From: Roseospira navarrensis
GTDB taxonomy: Bacteria > Pseudomonadota > Alphaproteobacteria > Rhodospirillales > Rhodospirillaceae
Length of the DNA stretch: 64,000 bases
NCBI RefSeq assembly: GCF_009601025.1
Contig: NZ_WIVE01000001.1
Location: 62,001 to 126,000, forward strand
Direction: 5' to 3'
The translations under genes were made by a program, and so were the position numbers. Numbering within the stretch: the first letter of the stretch is position 1; each line of letters opens with the position of its first letter. Under the pieces are notes generated by a model that saw only the letters and a list, made by a program, of their open reading frames with translations, ran no database searches and had not been told where the DNA came from. Positions 20,788 to 32,916 of the stretch are shown in pieces.

Positions 20788-22355
20788 CCGCCGCCGCCCT
20801 CCGCGTCTTCGTGCCCCGCGATTCCGCCGCCCTGTCCGTGGGCGCGGATGAGGTGGCCGCCGCCATCCAGGCCGAAGCCACCCGGCGCGGCGTGGCCCTG
20901 ACGCTCGTCCGCCCCGGCTCGCGCGGCATGCTCTGGCTGGAACCGCTGGTCGAGGTGGAGAGACCGGACGGCACCCGCCATGCTTTCGGTCCCGTGACGC
21001 CGGAGGATGTGCCGGCCCTGTTCGACGCCGGCTTCCCCGCGCCCGACACGGCCCATCTCCTGGCCTTGGGCCCGACCGACCAGATCCCGTACCTGAAGGA
21101 CCAGCAGCGCATCACCTTCAGCCGCTGCGGGGTCATCGACCCCCTGTCCGTGGACGACTACCGGGACCACGGCGGGTTCGAAGGGGTGACCCGCGCGTTG
21201 GCGATGCCGCCCGAGGACATCTGCCGGGCGGTCACGGACAGCGGCCTGCGCGGGCGCGGCGGCGCGGGCTTCCCGGCCGGGATCAAGTGGGACACGGTCC
21301 GAAAGGCCCCCGGACCCGTCAAAACCATCTGCTGCAACGCCGACGAGGGCGACAGCGGCACCTTCGCCGACCGCATGCTGATGGAGGGCGATCCCTTCCT
21401 TCTGATCGAGGGCATGGTGATCGCCGGGCTGGCCGTGGGCGCGGCCGAGGGGTTCGTCTACATCCGCTCGGAATACCCGCACGCCATCGCCACCATGCGC
21501 GCCGCCATCGGGCGCGCCGAACAGGCGGGCTGGCTGGGCGACTCCCTTCAGGGCACGGACCAGCGCTTTCACCTGCAGGTGCGGGTCGGGGCGGGCGCCT
21601 ACATCTGCGGCGAGGAAACCGCGATGCTGGAGAGCCTGGAGGGTCGGCGGGGGCAGGTCCGGGCCAAGCCGCCGCTGCCCGCGCTGGAGGGGCTGTTCGG
21701 CACGCCCACCGTGGTCAACAACGTGCTGACCCTGGCCGCCGTGCCCACCATCCTGGCCCGGGGCGGGGACTACTACGCCACGTTCGGGGTCGGGCGCTCG
21801 CGCGGAACCCAGCCGTTCCAGCTTGCGGGAAACGTCAAGCGCGGCGGGCTGGTCGAGGTGCCGTTCGGCATCTCGCTGCACGACCTGGTCTACCGCTTCG
21901 GTGGCGGTACCGCGTCCGGCCGCCCGGTCCGCGCCGTGCAGGTGGGCGGACCGCTGGGCGCGTACCTGCCGGAGTCCCTGTTCCACCTGCCCCAGGACTA
22001 CGAGGCCTTCGCCGCCGTGGGCGCGATGGTCGGCCACGGCGGGATCGTGGTGTTCGACGACACCGTGGACATGGCGGCCATGGCCCGCTTCGCCATGGCG
22101 TTTTGCGCCATCGAGAGTTGCGGCAAGTGCACGCCGTGCCGCATCGGCAGCCAGCGCGGGGTGGAGGTGATCGACCGCATCGTGGCGGGCATCGACCGCG
22201 ACGCCAACCTGGCGCTGCTCGACGACCTGTGCGCGGTGATGGCCGAGGGCTCACTGTGCGCCATGGGCGGCCTGACGCCGCAGCCGGTGCAGAGCGCGCT
22301 GCGGCACTTCCCGGAGGATTTCGACCGCCCGCCCCTGGGCGCGGCGGCGGAGTAG
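20784..22355 (+). CDS. fdsB: NAD-dependent formate dehydrogenase beta subunit
   Basis: NuoF-like subunit carrying FMN, the NAD site and a 4Fe-4S cluster; it passes electrons from the alpha subunit to NAD. 523 residues. An N-terminal thioredoxin-like region of about 110 residues precedes the NuoF core with GLRGRGGAGFPAGIKW (NAD/FMN), CNADEGDSGTFADR and GAYICGEETAMLESLEG. The cluster motif is ESCGKCTPCRIG plus a downstream Cys (GSLCAMGG). The start overlaps the fdsG stop. Confidence 0.94.
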   Translation: MTAAALRVFVPRDSAALSVGADEVAAAIQAEATRRGVALTLVRPGSRGMLWLEPLVEVERPDGTRHAFGPVTPEDVPALFDAGFPAPDTAHLLALGPTDQIPYLKDQQRITFSRCGVIDPLSVDDYRDHGGFEGVTRALAMPPEDICRAVTDSGLRGRGGAGFPAGIKWDTVRKAPGPVKTICCNADEGDSGTFADRMLMEGDPFLLIEGMVIAGLAVGAAEGFVYIRSEYPHAIATMRAAIGRAEQAGWLGDSLQGTDQRFHLQVRVGAGAYICGEETAMLESLEGRRGQVRAKPPLPALEGLFGTPTVVNNVLTLAAVPTILARGGDYYATFGVGRSRGTQPFQLAGNVKRGGLVEVPFGISLHDLVYRFGGGTASGRPVRAVQVGGPLGAYLPESLFHLPQDYEAFAAVGAMVGHGGIVVFDDTVDMAAMARFAMAFCAIESCGKCTPCRIGSQRGVEVIDRIVAGIDRDANLALLDDLCAVMAEGSLCAMGGLTPQPVQSALRHFPEDFDRPPLGAAAE

Positions 22356-22392
22356 GGCGGGGCAACCCGCCGTCACTGTGAGGTCAAACGCC

Positions 22393-25185
22393 ATGACCCT
22401 GACCCGCCAGATCGACCACGGCACCCCGGCCGTCCGGAGCGACACCCTGGTCTCGCTGACCATCGACGGCCGGGCCGTCACCGTGCCCGAGGGCACCTCG
22501 GTGATGCGCGCCGCGTCCGAGGCCGGCATCTCGATCCCCAAGCTCTGCGCCACCGACAGCGTGAAGGCGTTCGGCTCCTGCCGCCTGTGTCTGGTGGAGA
22601 TCGAGGGCCGCAAGGGCACGCCATCGTCCTGCACCACCCCGGTGGCCGAGGGCATGGCGGTCTCGACCCAGACTCCGCGTCTGGCGAAACTGCGCCGGGG
22701 CGTGATGGAACTCTATATCTCCGACCATCCGCTGGACTGCCTGACCTGTGCCGCGAACGGCGACTGCGAGTTGCAGGACATGGCCGGGGCGGTTGGCCTG
22801 CGCGCGGTCCGGTACGGATACGACGGCGCCAACCACCGCGCGGCCGACACGGACACCAGCACACCCTATTTCACCTATGATCCCAGCAAGTGCATCGTCT
22901 GTTCGCGGTGTGTGCGCGCCTGCGAGGAGGTGCAGGGCACCTTCGCCCTGACCATCGAGGGACGGGGGTTCGACTCCCGGGTTTCGCCGGGGGCAGGCGA
23001 GTCGTTCCTGGACAGCGAATGCGTCTCCTGCGGTGCCTGCGTCGCGGCCTGCCCCACCGCCACGCTGACGGAAAACAGCGTCATCGAGCACGGCCACGGC
23101 GAGCATGCCGTCTCCACCACCTGCGCCTATTGCGGCGTCGGCTGCTCGTTCCGCGCCGAGATGCAGGGCGAGACCGTGGTGCGCATGGTGCCGGAGAAGA
23201 CCGGCGGCGCCAACGAAGGCCATAGCTGCGTGAAGGGCCGGTTCGCCTTCGGCTACGCCACCCACCCGGACCGGGTGACCACGCCCCTGATCCGCGACAG
23301 CATCGCCGACGACTGGCGCCCGGTGTCGTGGGACGAGGCCATCAGGTTCGCCGCCGGGCGGCTCAAGGCCATCCAGGCCGAACACGGCCGCGACGCCATC
23401 GGCGGCATCACCTCGTCGCGCTGCACGAATGAAGAGGTGTTCGCGGTCCAGAAGATGATCCGCGCCGCCTTCGGGAGCAACAATGTGGACACCTGCGCCC
23501 GGGTCTGCCATTCGCCCACCGGCTACGGCCTGAAGCAGACCTTCGGCACCTCGGCCGGCACCCAGGATTTCCGCAGCGTCGAGGACGCCGACGTGGTGCT
23601 GGTGATCGGCGCCAACCCCACCGACGGCCACCCGGTGTTCGCCTCGCGCATGAAAAAGCGCCTGCGGGCGGGGGCGACGCTGATCGTCGCCGACCCGCGC
23701 CGCATCGACCTGGTGCGCAGCCCGCACATCGAGGCCGCCCACCACCTGCCGCTGCGGCCGGGCAGCAACGTGGCCCTGGTCAACGCCATGGCCCATGTGG
23801 TCATGACCGAGGGCCTGGAGGACCGCGCGTTCATCGAAGACCGCTGCGAGGCCGACAGCTTCGCCGACTGGGCCGCCTTCATCCGCCAGCCCCAGAACGC
23901 GCCCGAGGCGCTGGAGGGCATCATCGGCGTGCCGGCCGCGGACATCCGCGCCGCCGCCCGCCTCTACGCCACCGGGGGCAACGCCGCCATCTACTACGGT
24001 CTGGGCGTGACCGAGCACAGTCAGGGCTCGACCATGGTCATGGGGATGGCCAATCTGGCCATGGCGACCGGCAACATCGGTCGCCGGGGCGTGGGCGTGA
24101 ATCCCCTGCGCGGTCAGAACAACGTGCAGGGGTCCTGCGACATGGGCTCGTTCCCGCACGAGTTCAGCGGCTACCGCCCGGTCTCGGACGATGCCGTGCG
24201 TCAGCAGTTCGAGGCGCTGTGGGGCGTCGGCCTCCAGGGCGCCCCCGGCCTGCGGATCCCGAACATGCTGGACGCGGCGGTTGCGGGCACCTTCAAGGGC
24301 ATGTTCATCCAGGGCGAGGACATCGCCCAGTCCGACCCCAACACGCGGCACGTTCACGCCGCCCTGCGCGCCATGGACTGCGTGGTGGTGATGGACCTGT
24401 TCCTGAACGAGACCGCCGCGTTCGCCCATGTGTTCCTGCCGGGGACGTCGTTCCTGGAAAAGGATGGCACCTTCACCAACGCCGAACGGCGCATCAACCG
24501 GGTGCGCCCGGCCATGCGCCCGAAGACGGGCAAACACGAATGGCAAGCGGTCTGCGACCTGGCCACCGCGATGGGGTGCCCCATGCACTACGACCACCCC
24601 GGCCAGATCATGGACGAGATCGCCGCCCTGACGCCCACCTTCGCCGGGGTCTCGTTCGCGCGGCTGGACCGGCTGGGCAGCGTGCAATGGCCCTGCAATG
24701 ACGCCGCGCCCGAGGGCACGCCGATCATGCACGCCGACGGCTTCGTGCGCGGCAAGGGCCGGTTCATCGTCACGGACTTCGTGGCGACCGAGGAGCGGAC
24801 GACCCGCGCCTTCCCGCTGATCCTGACCACCGGGCGGATCCTGACCCAGTACAACGTGGGCGCCCAGACGCGGCGGACGGCGAACGTGGTCTGGCATGCC
24901 GAGGACGTGTTGGAGATCCACCCCCATGACGCCGAGGTGCGCGGGATCGCGGAGGGCGACCGGGTGTCCCTGGCCAGCCGCATGGGGGCCACCAGCCTGC
25001 GCGCGACCCTGACGACGCGGGTGCCGCCGGGCGTGGTCTACACCACCTTCCACCACCCGGTGACGGGGGCGAACGTGGTGACCACCGACCTGGGCGACTG
25101 GGCCACCGACTGCCCGGAATACAAGGTCACGGCGGTGCAGGTGACCCTTGCCAACGCTTCGCCGGCTCCTGTGGCGGCGGAGTAG
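22393..25185 (+). CDS. fdsA: NAD-dependent formate dehydrogenase alpha (catalytic) subunit
   Basis: Molybdenum bis-pterin catalytic subunit oxidising formate to CO2. 930 residues, normal for FdsA. The order is a 2Fe-2S domain (ATDSVKAFGSCRLCLVEIEG), a NuoG-like region with His/Cys and 4Fe-4S motifs (CIVCSRCVRACEEVQG, CVSCGACVAACPTATL), then the Mo domain starting CAYCGVGCSF. The Mo ligand is a cysteine, C372 (RVCHSPTGYG), not selenocysteine. The C-terminal molybdopterin dinucleotide domain begins at about 805 (FPLILTTGRILTQYN). ATG 22393 is preferred over a GTG five codons earlier. Follows fdsB after 37 bases. Confidence 0.95.
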   Translation: MTLTRQIDHGTPAVRSDTLVSLTIDGRAVTVPEGTSVMRAASEAGISIPKLCATDSVKAFGSCRLCLVEIEGRKGTPSSCTTPVAEGMAVSTQTPRLAKLRRGVMELYISDHPLDCLTCAANGDCELQDMAGAVGLRAVRYGYDGANHRAADTDTSTPYFTYDPSKCIVCSRCVRACEEVQGTFALTIEGRGFDSRVSPGAGESFLDSECVSCGACVAACPTATLTENSVIEHGHGEHAVSTTCAYCGVGCSFRAEMQGETVVRMVPEKTGGANEGHSCVKGRFAFGYATHPDRVTTPLIRDSIADDWRPVSWDEAIRFAAGRLKAIQAEHGRDAIGGITSSRCTNEEVFAVQKMIRAAFGSNNVDTCARVCHSPTGYGLKQTFGTSAGTQDFRSVEDADVVLVIGANPTDGHPVFASRMKKRLRAGATLIVADPRRIDLVRSPHIEAAHHLPLRPGSNVALVNAMAHVVMTEGLEDRAFIEDRCEADSFADWAAFIRQPQNAPEALEGIIGVPAADIRAAARLYATGGNAAIYYGLGVTEHSQGSTMVMGMANLAMATGNIGRRGVGVNPLRGQNNVQGSCDMGSFPHEFSGYRPVSDDAVRQQFEALWGVGLQGAPGLRIPNMLDAAVAGTFKGMFIQGEDIAQSDPNTRHVHAALRAMDCVVVMDLFLNETAAFAHVFLPGTSFLEKDGTFTNAERRINRVRPAMRPKTGKHEWQAVCDLATAMGCPMHYDHPGQIMDEIAALTPTFAGVSFARLDRLGSVQWPCNDAAPEGTPIMHADGFVRGKGRFIVTDFVATEERTTRAFPLILTTGRILTQYNVGAQTRRTANVVWHAEDVLEIHPHDAEVRGIAEGDRVSLASRMGATSLRATLTTRVPPGVVYTTFHHPVTGANVVTTDLGDWATDCPEYKVTAVQVTLANASPAPVAAE

Positions 25186-25256
25186 GGCGGGCATGCGCAG
25201 GGGCCGGACGGCAAACGCTCGACGGGGCGCGGTCGGGGCGCTATGCAGGCGCCATC

Positions 25257-26375
25257 ATGACCGAGACCGACCCCCTCGATATTTTCCTGGTGACCCTGCC
25301 GGGCCTGGAGGACGCCCTTCTGGCCGAGGCCCGGGCGCTGGATTTCCGCGACGCCGCCTCTGTGCCGGGTGGCGTGACCCTCCGGGGCGGCTGGCCCGAG
25401 GCCTGGCGCGCCAACCTGATGCTGCGCGGCGCCAGCCGGGTGCTGGTGCGCGTGGCGTCGTTCCGGGCGTTCCACCTGGCGCAGCTCGACAAGCGGGCGC
25501 GCCGCGTGGACTGGGCCGCGCTGCTGCGCCCGGACGTCCCGGTGCGGGTGGAGGCGGCGTGCAAGGGCTCGCGCATCTATCACGACCGGGCGGCCGCCCA
25601 GCGCATCGCCCGCGCCATCCAGGACGGCGCGGGGGCGCCGGTTTCGGCCGAGGCCGAGGTGGTCGTGAAGGCGCGCATCCAGGGCGACGTCTGCACGATC
25701 AGCCTGGACACCTCGGGCGAGGGCCTGCACAAGCGCGGCCACAAGGAAGCGGTGGGCAAGGCCCCGATGCGCGAGACCCTCGCGGCCCTGTTCCTGCGCC
25801 AGTGCGGCTACGACGGGCGCGAGCCCGTGGTGGACCCCATGTGCGGGTCGGGGACCTTCGTGATCGAGGCGGCGGAGATCGCCGCCGGTCTGCGGCCGGG
25901 CCGGTCGCGGCGGTTCGCGTTCGAGCATCTGGCGACGTTCGATGCCGGGGCCTTCGCGGCGATCAAGGGCCCGGCTCCGGCCCCTGTGGGCGCGGCCCAG
26001 CCGGTGGCGTTCGGCTTCGACCGGGACGCCGGGGCCATCGCCATGAGCCGTCAGAACGCGGCCCGCGCAGGCGTGGAGGCGCTGACCGCGTTCGGCGAGC
26101 AGGCCATCAGCGACCTGACGCCGCCGGAGGGACCGCCGGGGCTGGTGATCGTCAATCCGCCCTACGGCACCCGCATCGGCGACAGCAAGGGCCTGGTGCC
26201 GCTCTACGGGGCGCTCGGGCGCACGTTGCGGGATCGGTTCGCGGGGTGGCGGGTGGGCCTCGTCACCAGCGAGCCGTCGCTGGCCAAGGCCACCGGGCTG
26301 CCCTTCGCGCCCCCCGGCCCGCCGGTGCCGCATGGCGGGGTCCGGATCCGGTTGTACGCCACGGGAGCCCTTTGA
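25257..26375 (+). CDS. THUMP-domain class I RNA methyltransferase
   Basis: COG0116-type RNA N-methyltransferase (RlmL/TrmN relatives). 372 residues. A THUMP/ferredoxin-like RNA-binding part covers about 1-165; it reads LDTSGEGLHKRGHKEAVGKA before the catalytic domain, which is a conserved junction. The methyltransferase has VDPMCGSGTFVIEAAEIAAG (SAM motif) and NPPYGTRIGD (about 300-309, catalytic motif IV). It sits between fdsA and fdhD. That position is unusual and probably accidental for function; the substrate RNA cannot be deduced. Confidence 0.88.
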   Translation: MTETDPLDIFLVTLPGLEDALLAEARALDFRDAASVPGGVTLRGGWPEAWRANLMLRGASRVLVRVASFRAFHLAQLDKRARRVDWAALLRPDVPVRVEAACKGSRIYHDRAAAQRIARAIQDGAGAPVSAEAEVVVKARIQGDVCTISLDTSGEGLHKRGHKEAVGKAPMRETLAALFLRQCGYDGREPVVDPMCGSGTFVIEAAEIAAGLRPGRSRRFAFEHLATFDAGAFAAIKGPAPAPVGAAQPVAFGFDRDAGAIAMSRQNAARAGVEALTAFGEQAISDLTPPEGPPGLVIVNPPYGTRIGDSKGLVPLYGALGRTLRDRFAGWRVGLVTSEPSLAKATGLPFAPPGPPVPHGGVRIRLYATGAL

Positions 26376-26386
26376 TTTTTTTGTTC

Positions 26387-26490
26387 GGCGAGGAAACGGA
26401 TGGATCCGGTTCCTCGCCTCCGCCGCTTCGCGGCGCCGGCGCGGTCGCGCCGGTCGGCCGACGAATAGGATTACCCCTTTCGTCGGTCGG
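26387..26490 (+). repeat. palindromic element family C, copy a
   Basis: Composite of three stems. GGCGAGGAA ... TTCCTCGCC is followed by the core CTCCGCCGCTTCGCGGCG plus CCGGCGCGGTCGCGCCGG, and then CGGCCGACGA ... TCGTCGGTCGG. The same core occurs at 49613-49680, 53996-54065 (inverted), 54636-54738 and, degenerate, at about 35881-35918. Confidence 0.65.
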
Positions 26491-26529
26491 TAAAGCGCAT
26501 GGCCTGTTGTCTCAGACGGGATCAGCGCC

Positions 26530-27312
26530 ATGACCCACGGTCGTCTGCATGGCGCGACGGGCGCGACCGGGGCGGTGGACTGGGACCTGCCGGACGAGGC
26601 GGCCGTGGCCTTCGTCTACAACGGCGATCCGTTCGCGGTGATGATGGCGACCCCGGCGGACCTGGAGGACTTCGCGCTCGGCTTTTCGCTGGCCGAGGGC
26701 ATCATCCCGCGCGCGGATGCCCTGCTGCTGACCAAGGTCCGGCAACAGCCCGAAGGCTGGGAGGTGTGTCTCGCCGTCGATGAGGACCGCGCCGACCTGT
26801 CGCGTCTCGCCGGCCGGCGGGGGCTGGAGGGGCGCGGCGGCTGCGGCCTGTGTGGGGTGGAATCGCTGGCCCAGGCGGCGCGGGCGCTGCCCCGGGTGCC
26901 GCCCGTGCCCCCGGGTGTCACGCCGGCGGCCATTGCGCGGGCGTTCCAGGCGCTGCCGGAGCACCAGCCGTTGAACGCGCGCACCCGGTCCGTCCATGGT
27001 GCTGCGTTCTGCGACCCCCAAGGGCGCATCCTGCTGGCGCGGGAGGACGTGGGCCGTCATTCCGCGCTGGACAAGCTGATCGGGGCCATGGCCCGCGCGG
27101 GCCTGTCGGCGGGGTCGGGCTTCGTCGTGCTGACCAGCCGGTGCGGGGTGGAACTGGTGCAGAAGGCCGCGTTCGCGGGTGTGCCGCTGCTGGCCACGCT
27201 GTCCGCGCCCACGGCGCTGGCACTTCAGGCGGCGCAGGGCGCTGGTCTGACCCTGGCGGCGCGGGCCCGCCCGGACGGGGTGGTGATGTTCGATATCCCC
27301 CCTACCCGATGA
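26530..27312 (+). CDS. fdhD: formate dehydrogenase accessory sulfurtransferase FdhD
   Basis: Transfers sulfur from a cysteine desulfurase to the molybdenum cofactor of formate dehydrogenase, which is required for activity. 260 residues. The CxxC site is GGCGLCGVES (C105, C108). FALGFSLAEGII, EDVGRHSALDKLIG and LTSRCGVELVQKAA are diagnostic. It is the fourth gene of the formate dehydrogenase cluster (fdsC position) and overlaps the convergent rod-protein gene by 11 bases at the 3' end. Confidence 0.95.
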   Translation: MTHGRLHGATGATGAVDWDLPDEAAVAFVYNGDPFAVMMATPADLEDFALGFSLAEGIIPRADALLLTKVRQQPEGWEVCLAVDEDRADLSRLAGRRGLEGRGGCGLCGVESLAQAARALPRVPPVPPGVTPAAIARAFQALPEHQPLNARTRSVHGAAFCDPQGRILLAREDVGRHSALDKLIGAMARAGLSAGSGFVVLTSRCGVELVQKAAFAGVPLLATLSAPTALALQAAQGAGLTLAARARPDGVVMFDIPPTR

Positions 27313-27688
27313 TATCGAGCAGCGTCTCCTGCATGTCGTCGGCGGTGCGGATGACGCTGGCCGCGCCCTCGTAGGCGCGGGAGGCCACGGTCATTTCGAC
27401 GAACTCCCGGGCCAGGTCCACGTTGGGCATGGCATCGGTGCCGCCCCGACCGTCGGCGACGGCGGTATAGGCCGGATCGACGGGCTGACGGGTGGCCTGC
27501 ACGCCGCCGCGCTCCAGCGAGACCGGCGAGACGCGCTGGGGGGTATAGCCCGTGTAGCCTTCGGGCTTCGCCGTCGGGTCGAGGGGCGTGCGGTTGCTGG
27601 CGTTGGCGATGTTGTCGGCGGCGACCGCCACGCGGGTTTCGTTCATGCGCAGCGCGGATACGCCGATGGACAGGGCGTCGATGGCCAT
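27302..27688 (-). CDS. orphan FlgC-like flagellar basal-body rod protein
   Basis: 128 residues from the ATG at 27688, with GGAAGGA 8-9 bases upstream. The N-terminal ALSIGVSALRMNETRVAVAA and DNIANAS are the rod-protein signature. The C-terminal NVDLAREFVEMTVASRAYEG and IRTADDMQETLLDIIG are the flagellar C-terminal domain of FlgB/C/F/G proteins. It is close to FlgC in size but alone, 26 kb from the flagellar cluster in this window. It could be a functional rod paralogue. The 3' end overlaps fdhD. Confidence 0.75.
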   Translation of the reverse strand: MAIDALSIGVSALRMNETRVAVAADNIANASNRTPLDPTAKPEGYTGYTPQRVSPVSLERGGVQATRQPVDPAYTAVADGRGGTDAMPNVDLAREFVEMTVASRAYEGAASVIRTADDMQETLLDIIG

Positions 27689-27787
27689 GGGTCGGAGTCC
27701 TTCCGTTCCGTCACCGTTCCCAAGGTACACGCCCGAACGTCCTCCCGCCATCCCGACGATGGGCATAGCGGCGGTGCGTCGGGCGGC

Positions 27788-28018
27788 TCACTCCGGCACG
27801 TCGGTCAGATCCAGGCGGCGGTCGATGCGGTCGATCTGAGCCTGCATCAGTACCCCGGCTTCGGCGTCGGTGGCCATGTCCTGGCGGATGCGGTTCAGAG
27901 AGTGCTCGATCCGACTCAGACGGAAGGCATGCTCTTTCAGCGTTTCCTGGACGCCATCGATTTTCGCATCCATGCGCCGCAAATACACGAGCACCGAGTT
28001 TTCCGGATCATCGGCCAT
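27788..28018 (-). CDS. small coiled-coil protein, hypothetical
   Basis: 76 residues, ATG with GGGAGAG 5 bases upstream. Almost entirely helical with heptad-like spacing (LRRMDAKIDGVQETLKEHAF, LSRIEHSLNRIRQDM, MQAQIDRIDRRLDL). No signal peptide or membrane segment. I do not recognise a function. It diverges from miaA with about 105 bases between them. Confidence 0.65.
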   Translation of the reverse strand: MADDPENSVLVYLRRMDAKIDGVQETLKEHAFRLSRIEHSLNRIRQDMATDAEAGVLMQAQIDRIDRRLDLTDVPE

Positions 28019-28123
28019 GTGTCTCTCCCGGGCGGCCTGATCGGACGCCCTCGACTGGACTTGCTCCACTATATGTGAAATCCACGGCGGATCGCAAACC
28101 GCCGCCCGGTTCCGCCGCCCGCC

Positions 28124-29083
28124 ATGACCGACCCCGTTTCGCCCCTCGTCCTTCTCGCCGGTCCCACGGCCAGCGGCAAGTCGCGGCTTGCGCTGGCATT
28201 GGCCGAGCGGCTGGACGGCACCGTCATCAACGCGGACAGCGCCCAGGTTTACCGAGACCTGCGCATTGTCAGCGCCCGACCCTCGGAGCACGACGAGGCC
28301 CGGGCGCCGCACCGTCTGTATGGCGTGCTGGACGGTGGCGACGTGTGCTCGGCGGCGCGCTGGGCCGACATGGCCGCCGCCGAGGTGCATGCCGCCTGGA
28401 CCGCCGGGCGTCTGCCGCTGGTGGTGGGCGGGACGGGGTTGTACATGCAGGCGCTGACCGAGGGCCTGGCGGCGATCCCCGACATTCCGCCGGACGTGCG
28501 CGCGGCGGCCCGCGCCCGGCTGGCGGCGCGCGGCACCGCCGCGTTTCATGCCGAGCTGGCGGCGCGGGACCCCGAGATGGCGGCGCGGCTGGACCCGGGC
28601 AACTCCCAGCGCCTCGCCCGCGCCTGGGAGGTGCTGGAGGCCACCGGCCGATCGCTGGCGTGGTGGCAGCGGCAACCGCCGGCCCCGCCGCCGCTGCGGG
28701 CGCGGACCCTGACCGTGGTCCTGGACCCGCCGCGCGATGCCCTCAACGCGGTGATCGACGCCCGGGTGGAGGCGATGCGCGCCGCCGGCGCCCTCGACGA
28801 GGTGGCGGCGCTGCTGGCCCGCCGCCTGCCGCCGGACCGGCCGGTGATGAGGGCGGTGGGCGTGCCGCACCTGGCGGCGCATCTGCGGGGGGATCTGACC
28901 CTGCCGGAGGCCGTCGCCCGCATGCAGGCGGCGACCCGCCAGTACGCCAAGCGCCAGCGGACCTGGTTGCGGCACCGCACACAGGCCGATGTCGTTGCGC
29001 AACCGATTGATCCCGCGCAATTTTCGGAAAGCCTGTTCGAGGAAACCTTTGCAAACGTTCGCCGGTTTTTGTTGACCCCCTAG
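28124..29083 (+). CDS. miaA: tRNA dimethylallyltransferase MiaA
   Basis: Adds a dimethylallyl group to A37 of tRNAs reading UNN codons. 319 residues, normal. P-loop GPTASGKS at about 10-17, then INADSAQVYRDLRIVSARPS, and LVVGGTGLYMQALTEGLA. The C-terminal YAKRQRTWLRH is the family's tRNA-binding end. The stop codon lies within a small GACCCC/GGGGTC inverted repeat. Confidence 0.95.
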   Translation: MTDPVSPLVLLAGPTASGKSRLALALAERLDGTVINADSAQVYRDLRIVSARPSEHDEARAPHRLYGVLDGGDVCSAARWADMAAAEVHAAWTAGRLPLVVGGTGLYMQALTEGLAAIPDIPPDVRAAARARLAARGTAAFHAELAARDPEMAARLDPGNSQRLARAWEVLEATGRSLAWWQRQPPAPPPLRARTLTVVLDPPRDALNAVIDARVEAMRAAGALDEVAALLARRLPPDRPVMRAVGVPHLAAHLRGDLTLPEAVARMQAATRQYAKRQRTWLRHRTQADVVAQPIDPAQFSESLFEETFANVRRFLLTP

Positions 29084-29181
29084 GGGTCTGGCACTACGGT
29101 GTCGCTCCCCGCGCGGCCGGCTCCCCCGGCGAGCGCGGCGGTTCCGTTCGCGAGGCGGGGCCGGCTCGATTCCCGAACAGG

Positions 29182-30948
<1,767 letters not shown>

Positions 30949-31030
30949 TCCCGCGCGGGGGGCGCGCGGGACAGCGGCCCTCCCGCGGGTGGGCCGCCTT
31001 CCTTCCCAGGACAATGAAAAGAACCCGGAC

Positions 31031-31555
31031 ATGTCGCACATGATGACCCAGCAGGACATTCGCACCCATACCATTGCCGTCCTGGTGGACAACGAGGCGG
31101 GCGTGCTGGCGCGCGTCATCGGGCTGTTCTCCGGCCGGGGCTACAACATCGAAAGCCTGACCGTGGCCGAGGTGGACACGGCCGAGCACCTGTCGCGCAT
31201 CACGCTGGTGACCTCGGGCACCCCCATGGTGATCGAGCAGATCAAGGCCCAGCTCGGCCGGCTGGTGCCCGTGCGCATGGTCGCCGACCTGACGGTGGAG
31301 GGCCCGGCGGTCAGCCGCGAACTGGCCCTGCTGAAGGTGGTCGGCACCGGCGAGAAGCGCGTGGAATCCCTGCGCATCGCCGACATCTTCCGCGCCAATG
31401 TGGTGGACAGCACCAACGAATCGTTCGTGTTCGAGATCGTGGGCAAGACCGACAAGCTCGACGCCTTCATCAAGCTGATGGAGCCGCTCGGTCTGGCCGA
31501 GATCAGCCGCACGGGTGTCGCCGCCATCGCGCGCGGCAAGGACCCGCTGCTCTGA
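31031..31555 (+). CDS. ilvN: acetolactate synthase small regulatory subunit
   Basis: ACT-domain regulatory subunit that gives feedback control by valine. 174 residues. ACT domain at about 8-80 (HTIAVLVDNEAGVLARVIGL, FSGRGYNIESLTVAEV), then the C-terminal dimerisation domain (VESLRIADIFRANVVDSTNE). Lies 82 bases after ilvB and 111 before ilvC. Confidence 0.95.
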   Translation: MSHMMTQQDIRTHTIAVLVDNEAGVLARVIGLFSGRGYNIESLTVAEVDTAEHLSRITLVTSGTPMVIEQIKAQLGRLVPVRMVADLTVEGPAVSRELALLKVVGTGEKRVESLRIADIFRANVVDSTNESFVFEIVGKTDKLDAFIKLMEPLGLAEISRTGVAAIARGKDPLL

Positions 31556-32686
<1,131 letters not shown>

Positions 32687-32707
32687 GCGGGCCACCGCGC
32701 CCCTGAC

Positions 32708-32736
32708 CGGGCCGCCCGATCCGTCCGGGCGGCCCG
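32708..32736 (+). terminator. ilvC 3' hairpin
   Basis: Perfect 11-bp stem CGGGCCGCCCG / CGGGCGGCCCG with a 7-base loop, 22 bases after the ilvC stop. No U-run follows, so it is a terminator-like or message-stabilising hairpin rather than a classical intrinsic terminator. Confidence 0.5.
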
Positions 32737-32821
32737 CTGTGGGTGTGCCCCGGCAGGGCAACGGGATCAGGGTAACAATCGGACGATCAAAGGACTGTTT
32801 GCCCGGTCGAAGACCGTCGCT

Positions 32822-32916
32822 CGAGGTCCTTCAGGCGCTTCGCTCCTTCAGGATGACTCTATGTAAAATTGAAAGGCGTCATCCTGAGCCCCTGAAAGGG
32901 GCGAAGGATCTCGGGC
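32822..32916. repeat. palindromic element family B, copy B
   Basis: Two opposed units: CTCCTTCAGGATGAC on the left and GTCATCCTGAGC ... GAAGGATCTCGGG on the right, with the centre AT-rich. Compared with copy C the inner stem is CCCC/GGGG instead of CGCC/GGCG, a compensated difference. Confidence 0.65.

Noticed and set aside
29075-29181. Possible attenuator or leader peptide before ilvB
   Set aside because: There is only about 100 bases between miaA and ilvB. The small GACCCC/GGGGTC repeat lies on the miaA stop, and no Val/Leu/Ile-rich leader is visible.
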